A DNA stretch of 35,438 bases. It comes from Propioniciclava sinopodophylli (GTDB taxonomy: Bacteria; Actinomycetota; Actinomycetes; Propionibacteriales; Propionibacteriaceae). Below, in pieces: positions 7,501 to 14,816 of the stretch. The notes under the pieces are model-generated. The model was not told the origin of the DNA and did not search any database. It saw nothing but the letters and a program-made list of their open reading frames with translations. The DNA lies in contig NZ_SDMQ01000020.1 of the NCBI RefSeq assembly GCF_004324755.1, forward strand, positions 1 through 35,438. The letters are read 5' to 3'. The translations under genes and the position numbers were made by a program. Positions within the stretch are counted from its first letter, which is position 1, and each line of letters opens with the position of its first letter.

Positions 7501-10056
7501 TACTACGGCTACGTCCAACTGGCCGGCTCGGCTTTCGCGATCCCCGTCCAGTACTTGAACCAGATGCGGGCGATCGCGAACGACCCGAACCTGTCCGAGG
7601 GGGAACGCCGGGCGCGGCGGGCCGAGGCCTTCCTGCAGGTGCTCAACACCTCGCTGCAGCTCGCGGTCACCGCCGCCCAGATGGCCGGGCATGCCCGGTC
7701 CGGTCGCGCGGACGACCCCACGGCACCACGGCCGGTCGAGGAAGGGATCCCCCCACCGCCACGCGAGGAGGGGACGCCGCGTCCACGCGAGGAGGGGACG
7801 CCGGCGCGTCCGGTCGAGGAAGGGGCGCCGGGGCGTCCGGTCGAGGAAGGCGTCCCTGTGCGCCCGGGGGACGGGGCTGCGGTCGAGGACAGCGTGCGCA
7901 CGTTCGGTGACGCGCGCACGGGCGCGGTCACGATCGTGCCGGGCAGCGGTACACGCAGCGCCTACGTGGCCGGCCGCCTGTACGAGACGACCGCCCTACG
8001 CCATCCGGAGGCCGAGGTGGGCCTCTTCGTCAACCCGACGACCAACGAACGGGTGATCGCGATCGGGGACGGGCAGTCAGTCCGGCTCGCCCACGACGAC
8101 CCGAACTGGACGCGGCTCCTCCCGGAGGAGTCCCGGGGAGGCGGGCGATGGGTGCTGGAGCAACACAGCCACCCGATCGACCCCGTGACCGGCGTGACAA
8201 GGCGGGCCGACTACTGGCCCAGCGGAGCGGACGGTGACTTCCTCGGGGTGGTGATCGAGGCGCTGACGCCACCCCCGCACAAGGCGACCGGCGGGATCCT
8301 CGTGCACACCGGTGGAGGGCGCACCCTGAGGGGCACCTACAGCTACGACCCTGCGGCGGCGCGGCCGTACAGCGTCGAGATCCCGGTGCCGGGACGTCCC
8401 GCGCCCTATCGCCGCTCGTACCGCACCCTGGAGGACTTCTACGCCGACCGCGCCGAGCACACCGGGGTGCCGGCCCCGAGCGAGGTACCGCCGAGCTTCC
8501 CGGGCGCGACCCGGGCCCGTCCTCGTGGGGCGGCCGAGCCGGCTCCAGGCGGCTCGGACGCCGCCCCGCCACCCGCTGCGCGGGCCCCGAGCAGCGAGCC
8601 ACCCACGCCCGGCACCCGCACCGAGCGATTGCGTGCCCTCGAGGTCGCCGCGGCCGAAGCGCAGGCCAGCGGGGACTCCGTGAGGTCGGCGGCGGCGAAC
8701 CGCCGCCTGATCGAGGCCCAGAACGAGGTCAGGGCCGGGCTGGAGGACACCGGTCTCCCGGCAGGCACCCTCGCCCGACTGCTGGACACCGGGATCTCCC
8801 CGGACCAGATCAGGACCCTGCGGGGCTGGCTGGGGGAGGGCGCCGCCAGCTACCTCGGCGGTCGCCTCAGCCCGGCCGAACGCGAGGCCCTGCCCCGCGT
8901 GGCCGACGCGCTGGCGCCCCACGTGAGCGACCCGGCCTTCGTTGACGGGCTCGCCCGGCTGGGTGCCCCGCCGAGGGGGCGGGGTCCGCGGACGATCGTG
9001 CCGCTGCTGGACGGGGTGCCCACCACCCGGATGAGGCGTTTCGTCGAGCTGTTGTCGGATTCCGGGCTGGGTCTCACCACGCCCTCCGAGTCCATGCTGT
9101 CGTTGCTCAAGGACCCCGCGGTCCTGGACTTGAGCCACAGCTACCCCGAGTTCGTGGCGTCCATGGTCCGGGGCGGTGCGGCTGCGAGGCGCCGCCACGA
9201 GGTCCTCCGCAACGTCGCACAACGGTTCGCCACGGACCAGGCGGCTGCGGGCGACTACGTGCGGGCGCTCGACGATGCGCCCGACATCAGGGCGATGGAG
9301 GCGATCGTCGGGCTGGAGTCACCTCCCCGCCGGGTGCCGATTCGTCCTTCGGCGACGTTGCGTGCGTATCCCGAGCGGTGGGACTGGGGGGGCCACGTCG
9401 ACGCGGCACACAGGTTCGTCCGCGACCACCCGGAGTTCGCCCCCGGGGTGCCGAGGACACCCCCGGACGGCCCCGCTCTCACCGCCCTCGTCGAGCGACT
9501 CGCCACCCTGTACCAGACCCGGGCGCTCGCCCGGCCCGGCCTCGAAGGACTCACACACGCCGAACGCGTCCACCTCCTGAACGAGTTCATCGCTGCCGGA
9601 CGCGAGGCCGGTCTTGTCGGCGACAACGCCGGAGTGCTGAACAACCTCAGCGGAGCGCTCGCGGAGGGCCTGTTCACCCCCTCCGGTGCGTTGACGCAGC
9701 GCCGTCTGCCGCACCCGGAGGGTGGCCACACGATCATCGACTACGAGCTGCCGGCAGCCGCCTCCGTGATCCCCGGCCGGCGCAACTTCGTGGAACTGAA
9801 GTCGAACGAGGTGCCGGACGCATCCCTCGCCCGCGCCCACGTCCGGGACGCGATCGCGGACGCGGCGGCCGTCGCGCAGGCGGGCGGCGTCCACCTCATC
9901 GAGTACGTTCGCACCCCCGACCCGGGGACCCGGGCACGGATGCTCGCGGAGCTGTTCGGCCCCACCTCTCCGTTGCAGGCGGTCCGGTTCGGGGACGGGC
10001 CGTGGATCCTGCGGACCGACCGGCCCGCCTGGCTGGCGAGCGAGCCTCCGCCCTGA
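4576..10056 (+). CDS. Giant DUF4157 protein; candidate eCIS cargo/toxin
   Basis: 1826 aa. The start is set at GTG 4576 because GGGGAG lies five bases upstream; the earlier in-frame GTG 4570 overlaps that site. Order of parts: (i) DUF4157 (about residues 35-105) with the zinc-protease-like motif HELAH at 94-98 and the typical GRIAFSSGRFAPG strand; (ii) a long unassigned region, with a Glu/Ala/Arg coiled coil at about 635-705; (iii) a hydrophobic Gly/Ala-rich section at about 885-1040 that could insert in membranes; (iv) a repetitive EEG-x-P linker at 1054-1098; (v) a JAMM/MPN-like block with HSHP (H1197, H1199) and SGADGDF (S1216, D1219); (vi) a helical segment; (vii) a C-terminal domain with IIDYEL (D1722) then VELKS (E1740, K1742), a D...ExK arrangement like PD-(D/E)XK nucleases. 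DUF4157 proteins are strongly associated with eCIS loci, and the gene stops 7 bases from the convergent particle operon. I infer an injected effector; the nuclease and peptidase activities are predictions from motifs only. Confidence 0.8.
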   Translation: MEAVPSTSGAGGDHGLARSLSVDRREGGRASVSRALERMGRAFGEDFSDVGVELGADAEAGSHGAFAFTERGRIAFSSGRFAPGTPTGDRVLAHELAHVVQDRLGTASDPAIGVEALEAEAARAATAVLEGQSPRFDEHSAPPHNAGTPRVLRNGDEHETLVPVVFGTRDEARTVIFARLPEPSRAALGWVTGATIELEVEGRRIATARLTDEGAGVPEGVVSDGDGGARWWHHEAGSALTGAWTPRGIAVEEGSTRYLAILDARDTQAFRSALGTRTLILVRLRGGQGGTEGGEGAEAAAGETDPLPEWATTRFARLQERLRGEQMRIARVAQQTVGDTTAETLHRLYRLEGLPQRLALGRAGEAPAVQVTVVTGPASAPGGASPQTSASIPLVEADSPANSWERILTLARGLYLGRRDAATAPPQAVPPMGIPGSGEPDPEAVPPNAPAYPATIRYYGPPTGVVRASHTFAMELDYSELGEFAVFGHFALRWYAWDIYRIRDVAGAATEEGGRRVRRQEGAVAVLERGFGDIGEDLASSSLSELVSQRDLIAIDTAVRAIGTLVKSYVTLLSQPSDERTIQFDREGTYVIVCRSSQAPVHRTERIRNPVVRAPSVALHVLQVRTAQRIAADLTAATEVEAVDAEIARLEAEARTAPQDRLPALQEEIGRLRQQRATATAADQSDLPTHIGATGTNLRQQIALLEKLIRGDDPLDPAVRLLRVELTLSGTSAERALANARAALDSLLLQERALAELTDLKGTTYRPHMAFVPDADGRTLPLVMALAEHVDSTPERPRWVLVDLSTPGHRDRYEGTSNTAGATGTGRAIRQAFGRFAGATPYGRGWIHLRLPAALTDVIGTATVETSLRARPDSTGRFLQRLESLATAAALAGLVVTGPAGVALGVVGGIAGGVVAGHRLHRRHAGGYLEPDLQTAMDVAAIVGAAAGAAGAAASTVPRGSRFIRAAGMTIRGVEYYGYVQLAGSAFAIPVQYLNQMRAIANDPNLSEGERRARRAEAFLQVLNTSLQLAVTAAQMAGHARSGRADDPTAPRPVEEGIPPPPREEGTPRPREEGTPARPVEEGAPGRPVEEGVPVRPGDGAAVEDSVRTFGDARTGAVTIVPGSGTRSAYVAGRLYETTALRHPEAEVGLFVNPTTNERVIAIGDGQSVRLAHDDPNWTRLLPEESRGGGRWVLEQHSHPIDPVTGVTRRADYWPSGADGDFLGVVIEALTPPPHKATGGILVHTGGGRTLRGTYSYDPAAARPYSVEIPVPGRPAPYRRSYRTLEDFYADRAEHTGVPAPSEVPPSFPGATRARPRGAAEPAPGGSDAAPPPAARAPSSEPPTPGTRTERLRALEVAAAEAQASGDSVRSAAANRRLIEAQNEVRAGLEDTGLPAGTLARLLDTGISPDQIRTLRGWLGEGAASYLGGRLSPAEREALPRVADALAPHVSDPAFVDGLARLGAPPRGRGPRTIVPLLDGVPTTRMRRFVELLSDSGLGLTTPSESMLSLLKDPAVLDLSHSYPEFVASMVRGGAAARRRHEVLRNVAQRFATDQAAAGDYVRALDDAPDIRAMEAIVGLESPPRRVPIRPSATLRAYPERWDWGGHVDAAHRFVRDHPEFAPGVPRTPPDGPALTALVERLATLYQTRALARPGLEGLTHAERVHLLNEFIAAGREAGLVGDNAGVLNNLSGALAEGLFTPSGALTQRRLPHPEGGHTIIDYELPAAASVIPGRRNFVELKSNEVPDASLARAHVRDAIADAAAVAQAGGVHLIEYVRTPDPGTRARMLAELFGPTSPLQAVRFGDGPWILRTDRPAWLASEPPP
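7735..7869 (+). repeat. Tandem EEG-P linker repeats inside the cargo gene
   Basis: Imperfect tandem copies of about 27-30 bases encode units such as VEEGIPPPPR, EEGTPRPR, EEGTPARPV, EEGAPGRPV and EEGVPVRPG. The stretch separates the hydrophobic section from the JAMM-like domain and is probably a flexible hinge. Such a repeat could change copy number between strains. Confidence 0.75.
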
Positions 10057-10063
10057 CGTTCGG

Positions 10064-11362
10064 CTACGGGAGCCGGTACAGGTCCGGATGGCGGGCTCGC
10101 TCCCGGGCCTCGGTGGTGTGCGGCGCCTCGTAGCGTTCCCGCCCGGGCAGGCCACGTGCAGCCTCGTCCAGTTCGGTCTGGTCCTCGACCACGCCGATCG
10201 ACGAGAAGAAGGTCGCCAGGGCATCCCGGAACGCGCCCTCGCGGGCGGACTGGGGCATCGCGTTGATCCGCCGGCCGTGCTGGAAGAAGAACCGGATCCC
10301 GAGCTGATTCGACGTCGGGTCCTCGAAGGTCCAGGCCGACATCGCCGAGTCGTTGACCAGTTTGAAGAGTTGCTGCCCCGAGAGTTGCCGCACGAGTTCG
10401 CCCTCCGCTCCGCTGCGCGTGCCCGCCAGGGTCGTGGCGAGGGCCGTCGCGCCGGCCTGTGCGACCATCACGGGAGTCCGGAACGCCGGGGTGTTGGGCG
10501 GCCGCACCTGCATCAGCCGGAGGGCGGGGTGGTCCGGTGGACGGCGTTGCAGCATGACGTAGTCGCGAACGCGCTGTTGGTCACGCTCGATGCCGAACCC
10601 GCGCTCGGTGGCCGCCGCGAACGCCTCCTGGTCGGACTCCGCCCGCCGTCGCTCCTGCTCGGCGAAGTCGATGAACCCGAAGAAATGCTGTGCGTCCACC
10701 CAGCCGTAGGTCCGGGAGTAGAAGTAGCGCGGGTGCGCGCTCTCCCGGCCCCGCACCTCGGGCTCGGTGAAGTGGCGCAGGAACAGGTACGTCCAGATCC
10801 GTCGCGCGATCGACCCGCAGGTGACTCCTCCCGAGAAGTTGGACGACACCCGGGACCACATCCTGAGCTGGGCATCGGTCGACGACTGGTCGCGGGCGAG
10901 GGTGAGCACCCGTTCGGCCTCGGCGATGAGGTTGTTGCCGGTGGTGCGCCTGGGGTAGGTGGGCTCGCGCAGGATCCCGGACGCCGATGTCGTGAGCGCG
11001 CCGACGTCTCCCGTGTCGAGCAACCGGTCCACCTGCGACTCCTGCTCCGCGGCGCGGGAGGGGGTCGGCGGGGCACTGCCTCGCTGCTGGACCGCGTGGG
11101 TGGTCTCATGGAGGAGCCTGACGATCCCCTCGACGCGGTCCGGCTGGAATGCGCCGGGCGCGAAGTGGATGTCGTTGCCACGGGTCACGGCCGCGGCGTC
11201 GTGCTGCGCTGCCAATCGGGCCGCGGCGTCGTCGGTGTGCACCCGGACGTCGTTCACGTCGGCCTGCAGCTTGGCGCCGATCCATTCGGCGGCGGGCGAC
11301 GGCAGCGGACGGCCGGCTTCCGCCGGCTTCGGTGGGGACAGACGATCCCGCTTCGGCTTCAT
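10064..11362 (-). CDS. DUF4157 protein, last gene of the eCIS operon
   Basis: 432 aa. The N-terminal third is DUF4157: VHTDDAAARLAAQHDA, then NDIHFAPGAF, then HETTHAVQQ with H85, E86 and H89 forming an HExxH-type site. The rest (about 130-432) is an unrecognised domain rich in aromatics, including RRIWTYLFLRHF and RTYGWVDAQHFFGFIDFA. It starts at ATG 11362, with GGGGGAG six bases upstream inside the end of the ATPase gene, so it is cotranscribed with the particle. Its stop faces that of the giant cargo gene 7 bp away. In eCIS loci DUF4157 proteins are thought to be cargo or cargo-associated; a second, smaller effector or a loading factor are the main options. Whether the HExxH is catalytic is unknown. 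Confidence 0.75.
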   Translation of the reverse strand: MKPKRDRLSPPKPAEAGRPLPSPAAEWIGAKLQADVNDVRVHTDDAAARLAAQHDAAAVTRGNDIHFAPGAFQPDRVEGIVRLLHETTHAVQQRGSAPPTPSRAAEQESQVDRLLDTGDVGALTTSASGILREPTYPRRTTGNNLIAEAERVLTLARDQSSTDAQLRMWSRVSSNFSGGVTCGSIARRIWTYLFLRHFTEPEVRGRESAHPRYFYSRTYGWVDAQHFFGFIDFAEQERRRAESDQEAFAAATERGFGIERDQQRVRDYVMLQRRPPDHPALRLMQVRPPNTPAFRTPVMVAQAGATALATTLAGTRSGAEGELVRQLSGQQLFKLVNDSAMSAWTFEDPTSNQLGIRFFFQHGRRINAMPQSAREGAFRDALATFFSSIGVVEDQTELDEAARGLPGRERYEAPHTTEARERARHPDLYRLP

Positions 11363-11365
11363 CCT

Positions 11366-13366
11366 TCACTCCCCCAGTGGGTAGTGCTCGCCGGCCCGCC
11401 GGTACTCCCGGCGCAGCGCCGCCCTGAGGTGGTCGTCGTCGGGTTCGGTGTCGTGGTCCAGGGCCAGCAGGACAGCGTGGAGAGCGGCGTTGCGTATCGC
11501 GCCGCCGGTCAGGGAGCACCGGCGGGCCACCTCGGTCAACAACGGCTCCGAGATCCTGTGCCCGGGCGGCAGGTGGCCCGCCCAGATCAGCCAGCGCTGC
11601 TCGGCGGTGGGCGGGACGAACTCGACCGTCACGTCGAGGCGACGCAGGAACGCCTGGTCGATCCGCGAGGCGGCGTTGCTGGTGATGAGGACGATGCCGG
11701 CGAACGCCTCCAGGCGCTGCAACAGGTAGTTGGTCTCGAGGTTCGCATACCGGTCGTTGGCGTCGCCGACATCGGTGCGCCGGGCCATCAGTGAGTCCCC
11801 CTCGTCGAGCAGGAGGACCACGCCGAGTTCCTCGGCGGCCGACAGCACCCGCTCGAGGTTCTTCTCGGTCTCCCCGATGTACTTGTTCACGACCCCCGCG
11901 AGGCTGACCCGGTAGGCGTCCAGGCCGAGGCGACCGGCGAGGTGCCGCGCGGCGAGGGTCTTCCCGGTGCCGCTTGGCCCGCTGAAGAGCGCCCGGACGC
12001 CGCGGTCGCCGCTCGCGCTCGCCTCGGCGAGCCGCTCGCGGTGGCGGCAGTGCAACAGGAGGGTCTCGAGTTCGTGCTCCGCGGCGTCGGTGAGCACGGG
12101 ATCGATTCCGCCGGCCGGGGGGAGCCGGACGGCCAGCGGCTCCAGTTGCCTGCGGCGCAGTTGTGACACGGCGTCCCGGACCGCGTCCAGCCGGATCGGC
12201 GGGCGTTCCGTGGCGGCGGCGTCCAGGAGTCCGGCCGCCGCGACCACGTTGCCGGGGGTCACCAGGAAGCTCTCGCTGACCTTGGCCACCTCGTCGCCCG
12301 TCACCCGGCCCAGCCCTGCCCTGCGCCAGAGCTCGTACCGCCCGTCTGCGGGACAGTGCCCCAGCTCGATCACGGCGGGGTTGTCCAGCAGGGGACCGGT
12401 GAGCCCTCCCGAGGGCCCGCAGCTGATCGCCACGACCCGGTGGACGCCCGGCAACGGGGCCAGGTCCAGCGTCTCGTCGGGCCGGGGGGAGCACCGGACC
12501 AGCGGCAGGACGGGGGCCAGCGCCGCGAGCGCCCCGAAGGTCCGCCAGACGTCCGGACCCGCCGTCGCGTGGTCGCAGACCAAGGTGTCCCAGCCGTTCC
12601 GCGCCGCGGCCGCCGCAGCCAGGGTCCGGCGGCCGGAGCGGGTGGCCCCGCGCAGCACGACGGCGGACAGGCGGTCGGCCAGGAGCAGGTCGGGCAGATC
12701 GGCGCGCACGGTGGCGAGGTCCTCGGCCACCCAGACGTCCTCCAGGTCGGGGGCCTCGTCGGCGTCCATGAGCACGAGCCCGTCGGGGAGCGACTCGGCG
12801 GACACGCGGCCGCTCTGGAGCACCTCCCACACCGGGACCGGGACCCGCACCACCCACTCGGCGCGGGGCTCGGTGACGTCGAGGACGTCGAGGATGCCCC
12901 TCCTGGCCAGCCGCAGGCAGCACAGCGCCAGCTCCCGCTCGTCGGTGTGCGAGGCGATCAGCCAGCGGAGCAGGCCGACGCAGGGTCGTCGCCCGGCGAC
13001 GGGGGCCTGCCAGGCGGCGAAGAGGGATCCGAAGCGCAGGTCATCCTCGACCAGACCGGCAGCGCTGACGACGAGGGCCTCCGTGGGGTCCAGCTCCGCC
13101 CAGCCGCTGGGGATGCCGAGCATGCCACTGAACTCGTCCAGTTGCCGCTGCCACCACAGCACCACGTCACCGGCGTTGCTGTCCTCGGGGACCCAGCGTC
13201 GCAGCTCGTCGTCGTAGGCGGCCAGCCATTCGCGGCCGGCGAAGCGATCCGGGTCGTCGTCCGGCCCGAGCCGCTGGAGGACCCGCGCGAGGACGACCGC
13301 GCGCACGAGTTCGGCGTGCTGGGCGGAGTAGTTGGTGGGGGTGGCGGTGTCGGTGATGGAGGTCAT
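11366..13366 (-). CDS. AAA+ ATPase of the eCIS (Afp15/Pvc15-like)
   Basis: 666 aa. The C-terminal half is a classic AAA+ module: Walker A GPSGTGKT (K469), pore-like segment VVNKYIGETEKNL, Walker B VVLLLDEGD, sensor-1 LITSNAAS, arginine-finger region FLRRLD and sensor-2 region LTGGAIRNAA. The N-terminal half (about 1-400) includes a degenerate second ATPase-like fold (VVLRGATRSGRRTLAAAAAA resembles a worn P-loop). Afp15-type ATPases act in assembly or stability of the particle and sit near the end of eCIS operons, as here. ATG 13366 has GAGGGAG upstream and follows the previous stop by one base. The cysteine pairs in the N-terminal half have no known role. Confidence 0.93.
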   Translation of the reverse strand: MTSITDTATPTNYSAQHAELVRAVVLARVLQRLGPDDDPDRFAGREWLAAYDDELRRWVPEDSNAGDVVLWWQRQLDEFSGMLGIPSGWAELDPTEALVVSAAGLVEDDLRFGSLFAAWQAPVAGRRPCVGLLRWLIASHTDERELALCCLRLARRGILDVLDVTEPRAEWVVRVPVPVWEVLQSGRVSAESLPDGLVLMDADEAPDLEDVWVAEDLATVRADLPDLLLADRLSAVVLRGATRSGRRTLAAAAAARNGWDTLVCDHATAGPDVWRTFGALAALAPVLPLVRCSPRPDETLDLAPLPGVHRVVAISCGPSGGLTGPLLDNPAVIELGHCPADGRYELWRRAGLGRVTGDEVAKVSESFLVTPGNVVAAAGLLDAAATERPPIRLDAVRDAVSQLRRRQLEPLAVRLPPAGGIDPVLTDAAEHELETLLLHCRHRERLAEASASGDRGVRALFSGPSGTGKTLAARHLAGRLGLDAYRVSLAGVVNKYIGETEKNLERVLSAAEELGVVLLLDEGDSLMARRTDVGDANDRYANLETNYLLQRLEAFAGIVLITSNAASRIDQAFLRRLDVTVEFVPPTAEQRWLIWAGHLPPGHRISEPLLTEVARRCSLTGGAIRNAALHAVLLALDHDTEPDDDHLRAALRREYRRAGEHYPLGE

Positions 13367-13367
13367 C

Positions 13368-14816
13368 TCACGCTCCCTCGAAGTGGAAGCACACCACACG
13401 GCCGAGGCGCGGCACCCAGCCGAGGTCCTGGTCCAGGCCCGCCAGCCGGACGCCGAGGTCGATCTCCTCGAGGCCCAGGACGACGTCGAGGTGCGTCCGC
13501 GTCACCGCGACGAGCCCGGGCCGCTCGAAGCTGGCCGGGGTGAGGCCGGCGTCGGCCAGGAAGCCGGCGGCAGCGTCCCACCAGGCCGGACGCCGCCGGA
13601 GGGCGGGCGCGGGCGCCTCGTCGAGGGCGGCCAGCAGGGCCCACAAGGGGTCGCGGCGACGGCGCCCGCGCCGGGGACGGTCCCGGAGAACCCATTGCGC
13701 GAACCGGCTGAGGTCGGCCGCGCCGGCGTCCTCGCCGCCGAACCTGAGCACCAGGTGGAGCAACTGGACCGCGGCGGCGTGGCGCGTGGCGACACCTTCG
13801 GGCCATCGTGACGACGGCGGGACAGGGGTCGCGCGGCGCCGGACGCCGGCGCGCCTGGCGGGTCCCCGTGGCGTCCGGGGCGGGGCGCCCACCGGCCGGG
13901 GCACCCGGTGCGTCCGGGGCGGTGACTGACCGCGCCGGGCGGGCGTGCCGATCCGCAGGCGGGCGGGACCGCCCCGCCGGGGAGGCGAACCGCCGTCGGG
14001 CGCCTGCGGAGTGGGGGATCGCCCGGGGCCACGTCCCTGGAGCCTTCCCCACGCGGGGGCGTCGAGCGGCGAGGGCCGGTCCGAGCGGACCAGAGCGACG
14101 GCGCCGCGGGCCCTCGTGGGATGGGGGCGCCGCGCAGGGCTGCGCGAGGTCGCCGGTGGTCGGGATTCCGGAGGTGCCGCCGTGGCGGGCGCGCGGCGGG
14201 TGGCCCGGCGGGGACGCCGGATCCCCGGCCTGCCCAGGGTCGCCGCGGCAGCGCGCAGGGCCGCCCCGGCCCTGTTGCCCCGTCCGCGAACCGTGACCGG
14301 GGGGTCCGGCTCCGGCGGCAGCACGGCGCCGAACGCCTGCCGCTCCGCGGGGTCGAGCAGCGCCAGCGCCCGGCCGGCCACCTCCGGTGTGGTGGCTGCC
14401 AGCTCCCGCAGCGCGGCCGGCAACCACGGGAGGTGCTCCCGCCAGGCCCCGTAGAGCGGCGTCCCGCCGTGGCCGCGCGCCCGGCGGAGCCAGGAGGTCC
14501 AGTACCAGCGGTCGCCGGCCACCCCGTCGGTCAGGTCGCGGGTGAACGCGGCCAGCGCCTCGACCAGGTCGTCGAAGAGCAGCGCCGGGGCGTCCGCGGC
14601 GGTCGGGTCGCCGGGTCGCACCGCCCGGCCCCGGAGGGAGAGCAGCGCGGCCCGGGCCGCGTCCGGGTCGGACGGATCCACCCGCAGCCGGCGCACGATC
14701 AGCACGCGCCGATCCCGCGCGAGGTCGAGCGCGGGATGCAGCAGGGTCTCGGCGGCGGCCCTCGCCACGCCGGGCGGCGCGGCGGCGCGGAGGCGCTCGA
14801 CCACGAGGTCGGTCAC
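13368..14816 (-). CDS. Unknown eCIS operon protein with Arg/Pro-rich linker
   Basis: 482 aa, starting at GTG 14816, which overlaps the previous stop as GTGA. It has a helical N-terminal part (1 to about 170), a long Arg/Pro/Ala-rich middle (about 180-340) that must be disordered if translated, and an ordered C-terminal part (about 345-482) ending in LEEIDLGVRLAGLDQDLGWVPRLGRVVCFHFEGA. All three minus frames through the middle look Arg/Pro-rich, so the composition reflects extreme GC and I see no clear frameshift. The C-terminal block looks like a conserved structural module of eCIS operons next to the ATPase, but I cannot name a family. By position it could correspond to the tape-measure slot, though it lacks the long continuous helix expected. 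Confidence 0.65.
   Translation of the reverse strand: MTDLVVERLRAAAPPGVARAAAETLLHPALDLARDRRVLIVRRLRVDPSDPDAARAALLSLRGRAVRPGDPTAADAPALLFDDLVEALAAFTRDLTDGVAGDRWYWTSWLRRARGHGGTPLYGAWREHLPWLPAALRELAATTPEVAGRALALLDPAERQAFGAVLPPEPDPPVTVRGRGNRAGAALRAAAATLGRPGIRRPRRATRRAPATAAPPESRPPATSRSPARRPHPTRARGAVALVRSDRPSPLDAPAWGRLQGRGPGRSPTPQAPDGGSPPRRGGPARLRIGTPARRGQSPPRTHRVPRPVGAPPRTPRGPARRAGVRRRATPVPPSSRWPEGVATRHAAAVQLLHLVLRFGGEDAGAADLSRFAQWVLRDRPRRGRRRRDPLWALLAALDEAPAPALRRRPAWWDAAAGFLADAGLTPASFERPGLVAVTRTHLDVVLGLEEIDLGVRLAGLDQDLGWVPRLGRVVCFHFEGA

Noticed and set aside
10088-11794. 568-codon plus-strand open frame
   Set aside because: Antisense shadow of the DUF4157 and AAA+ genes; the minus-strand products carry HExxH and Walker motifs.
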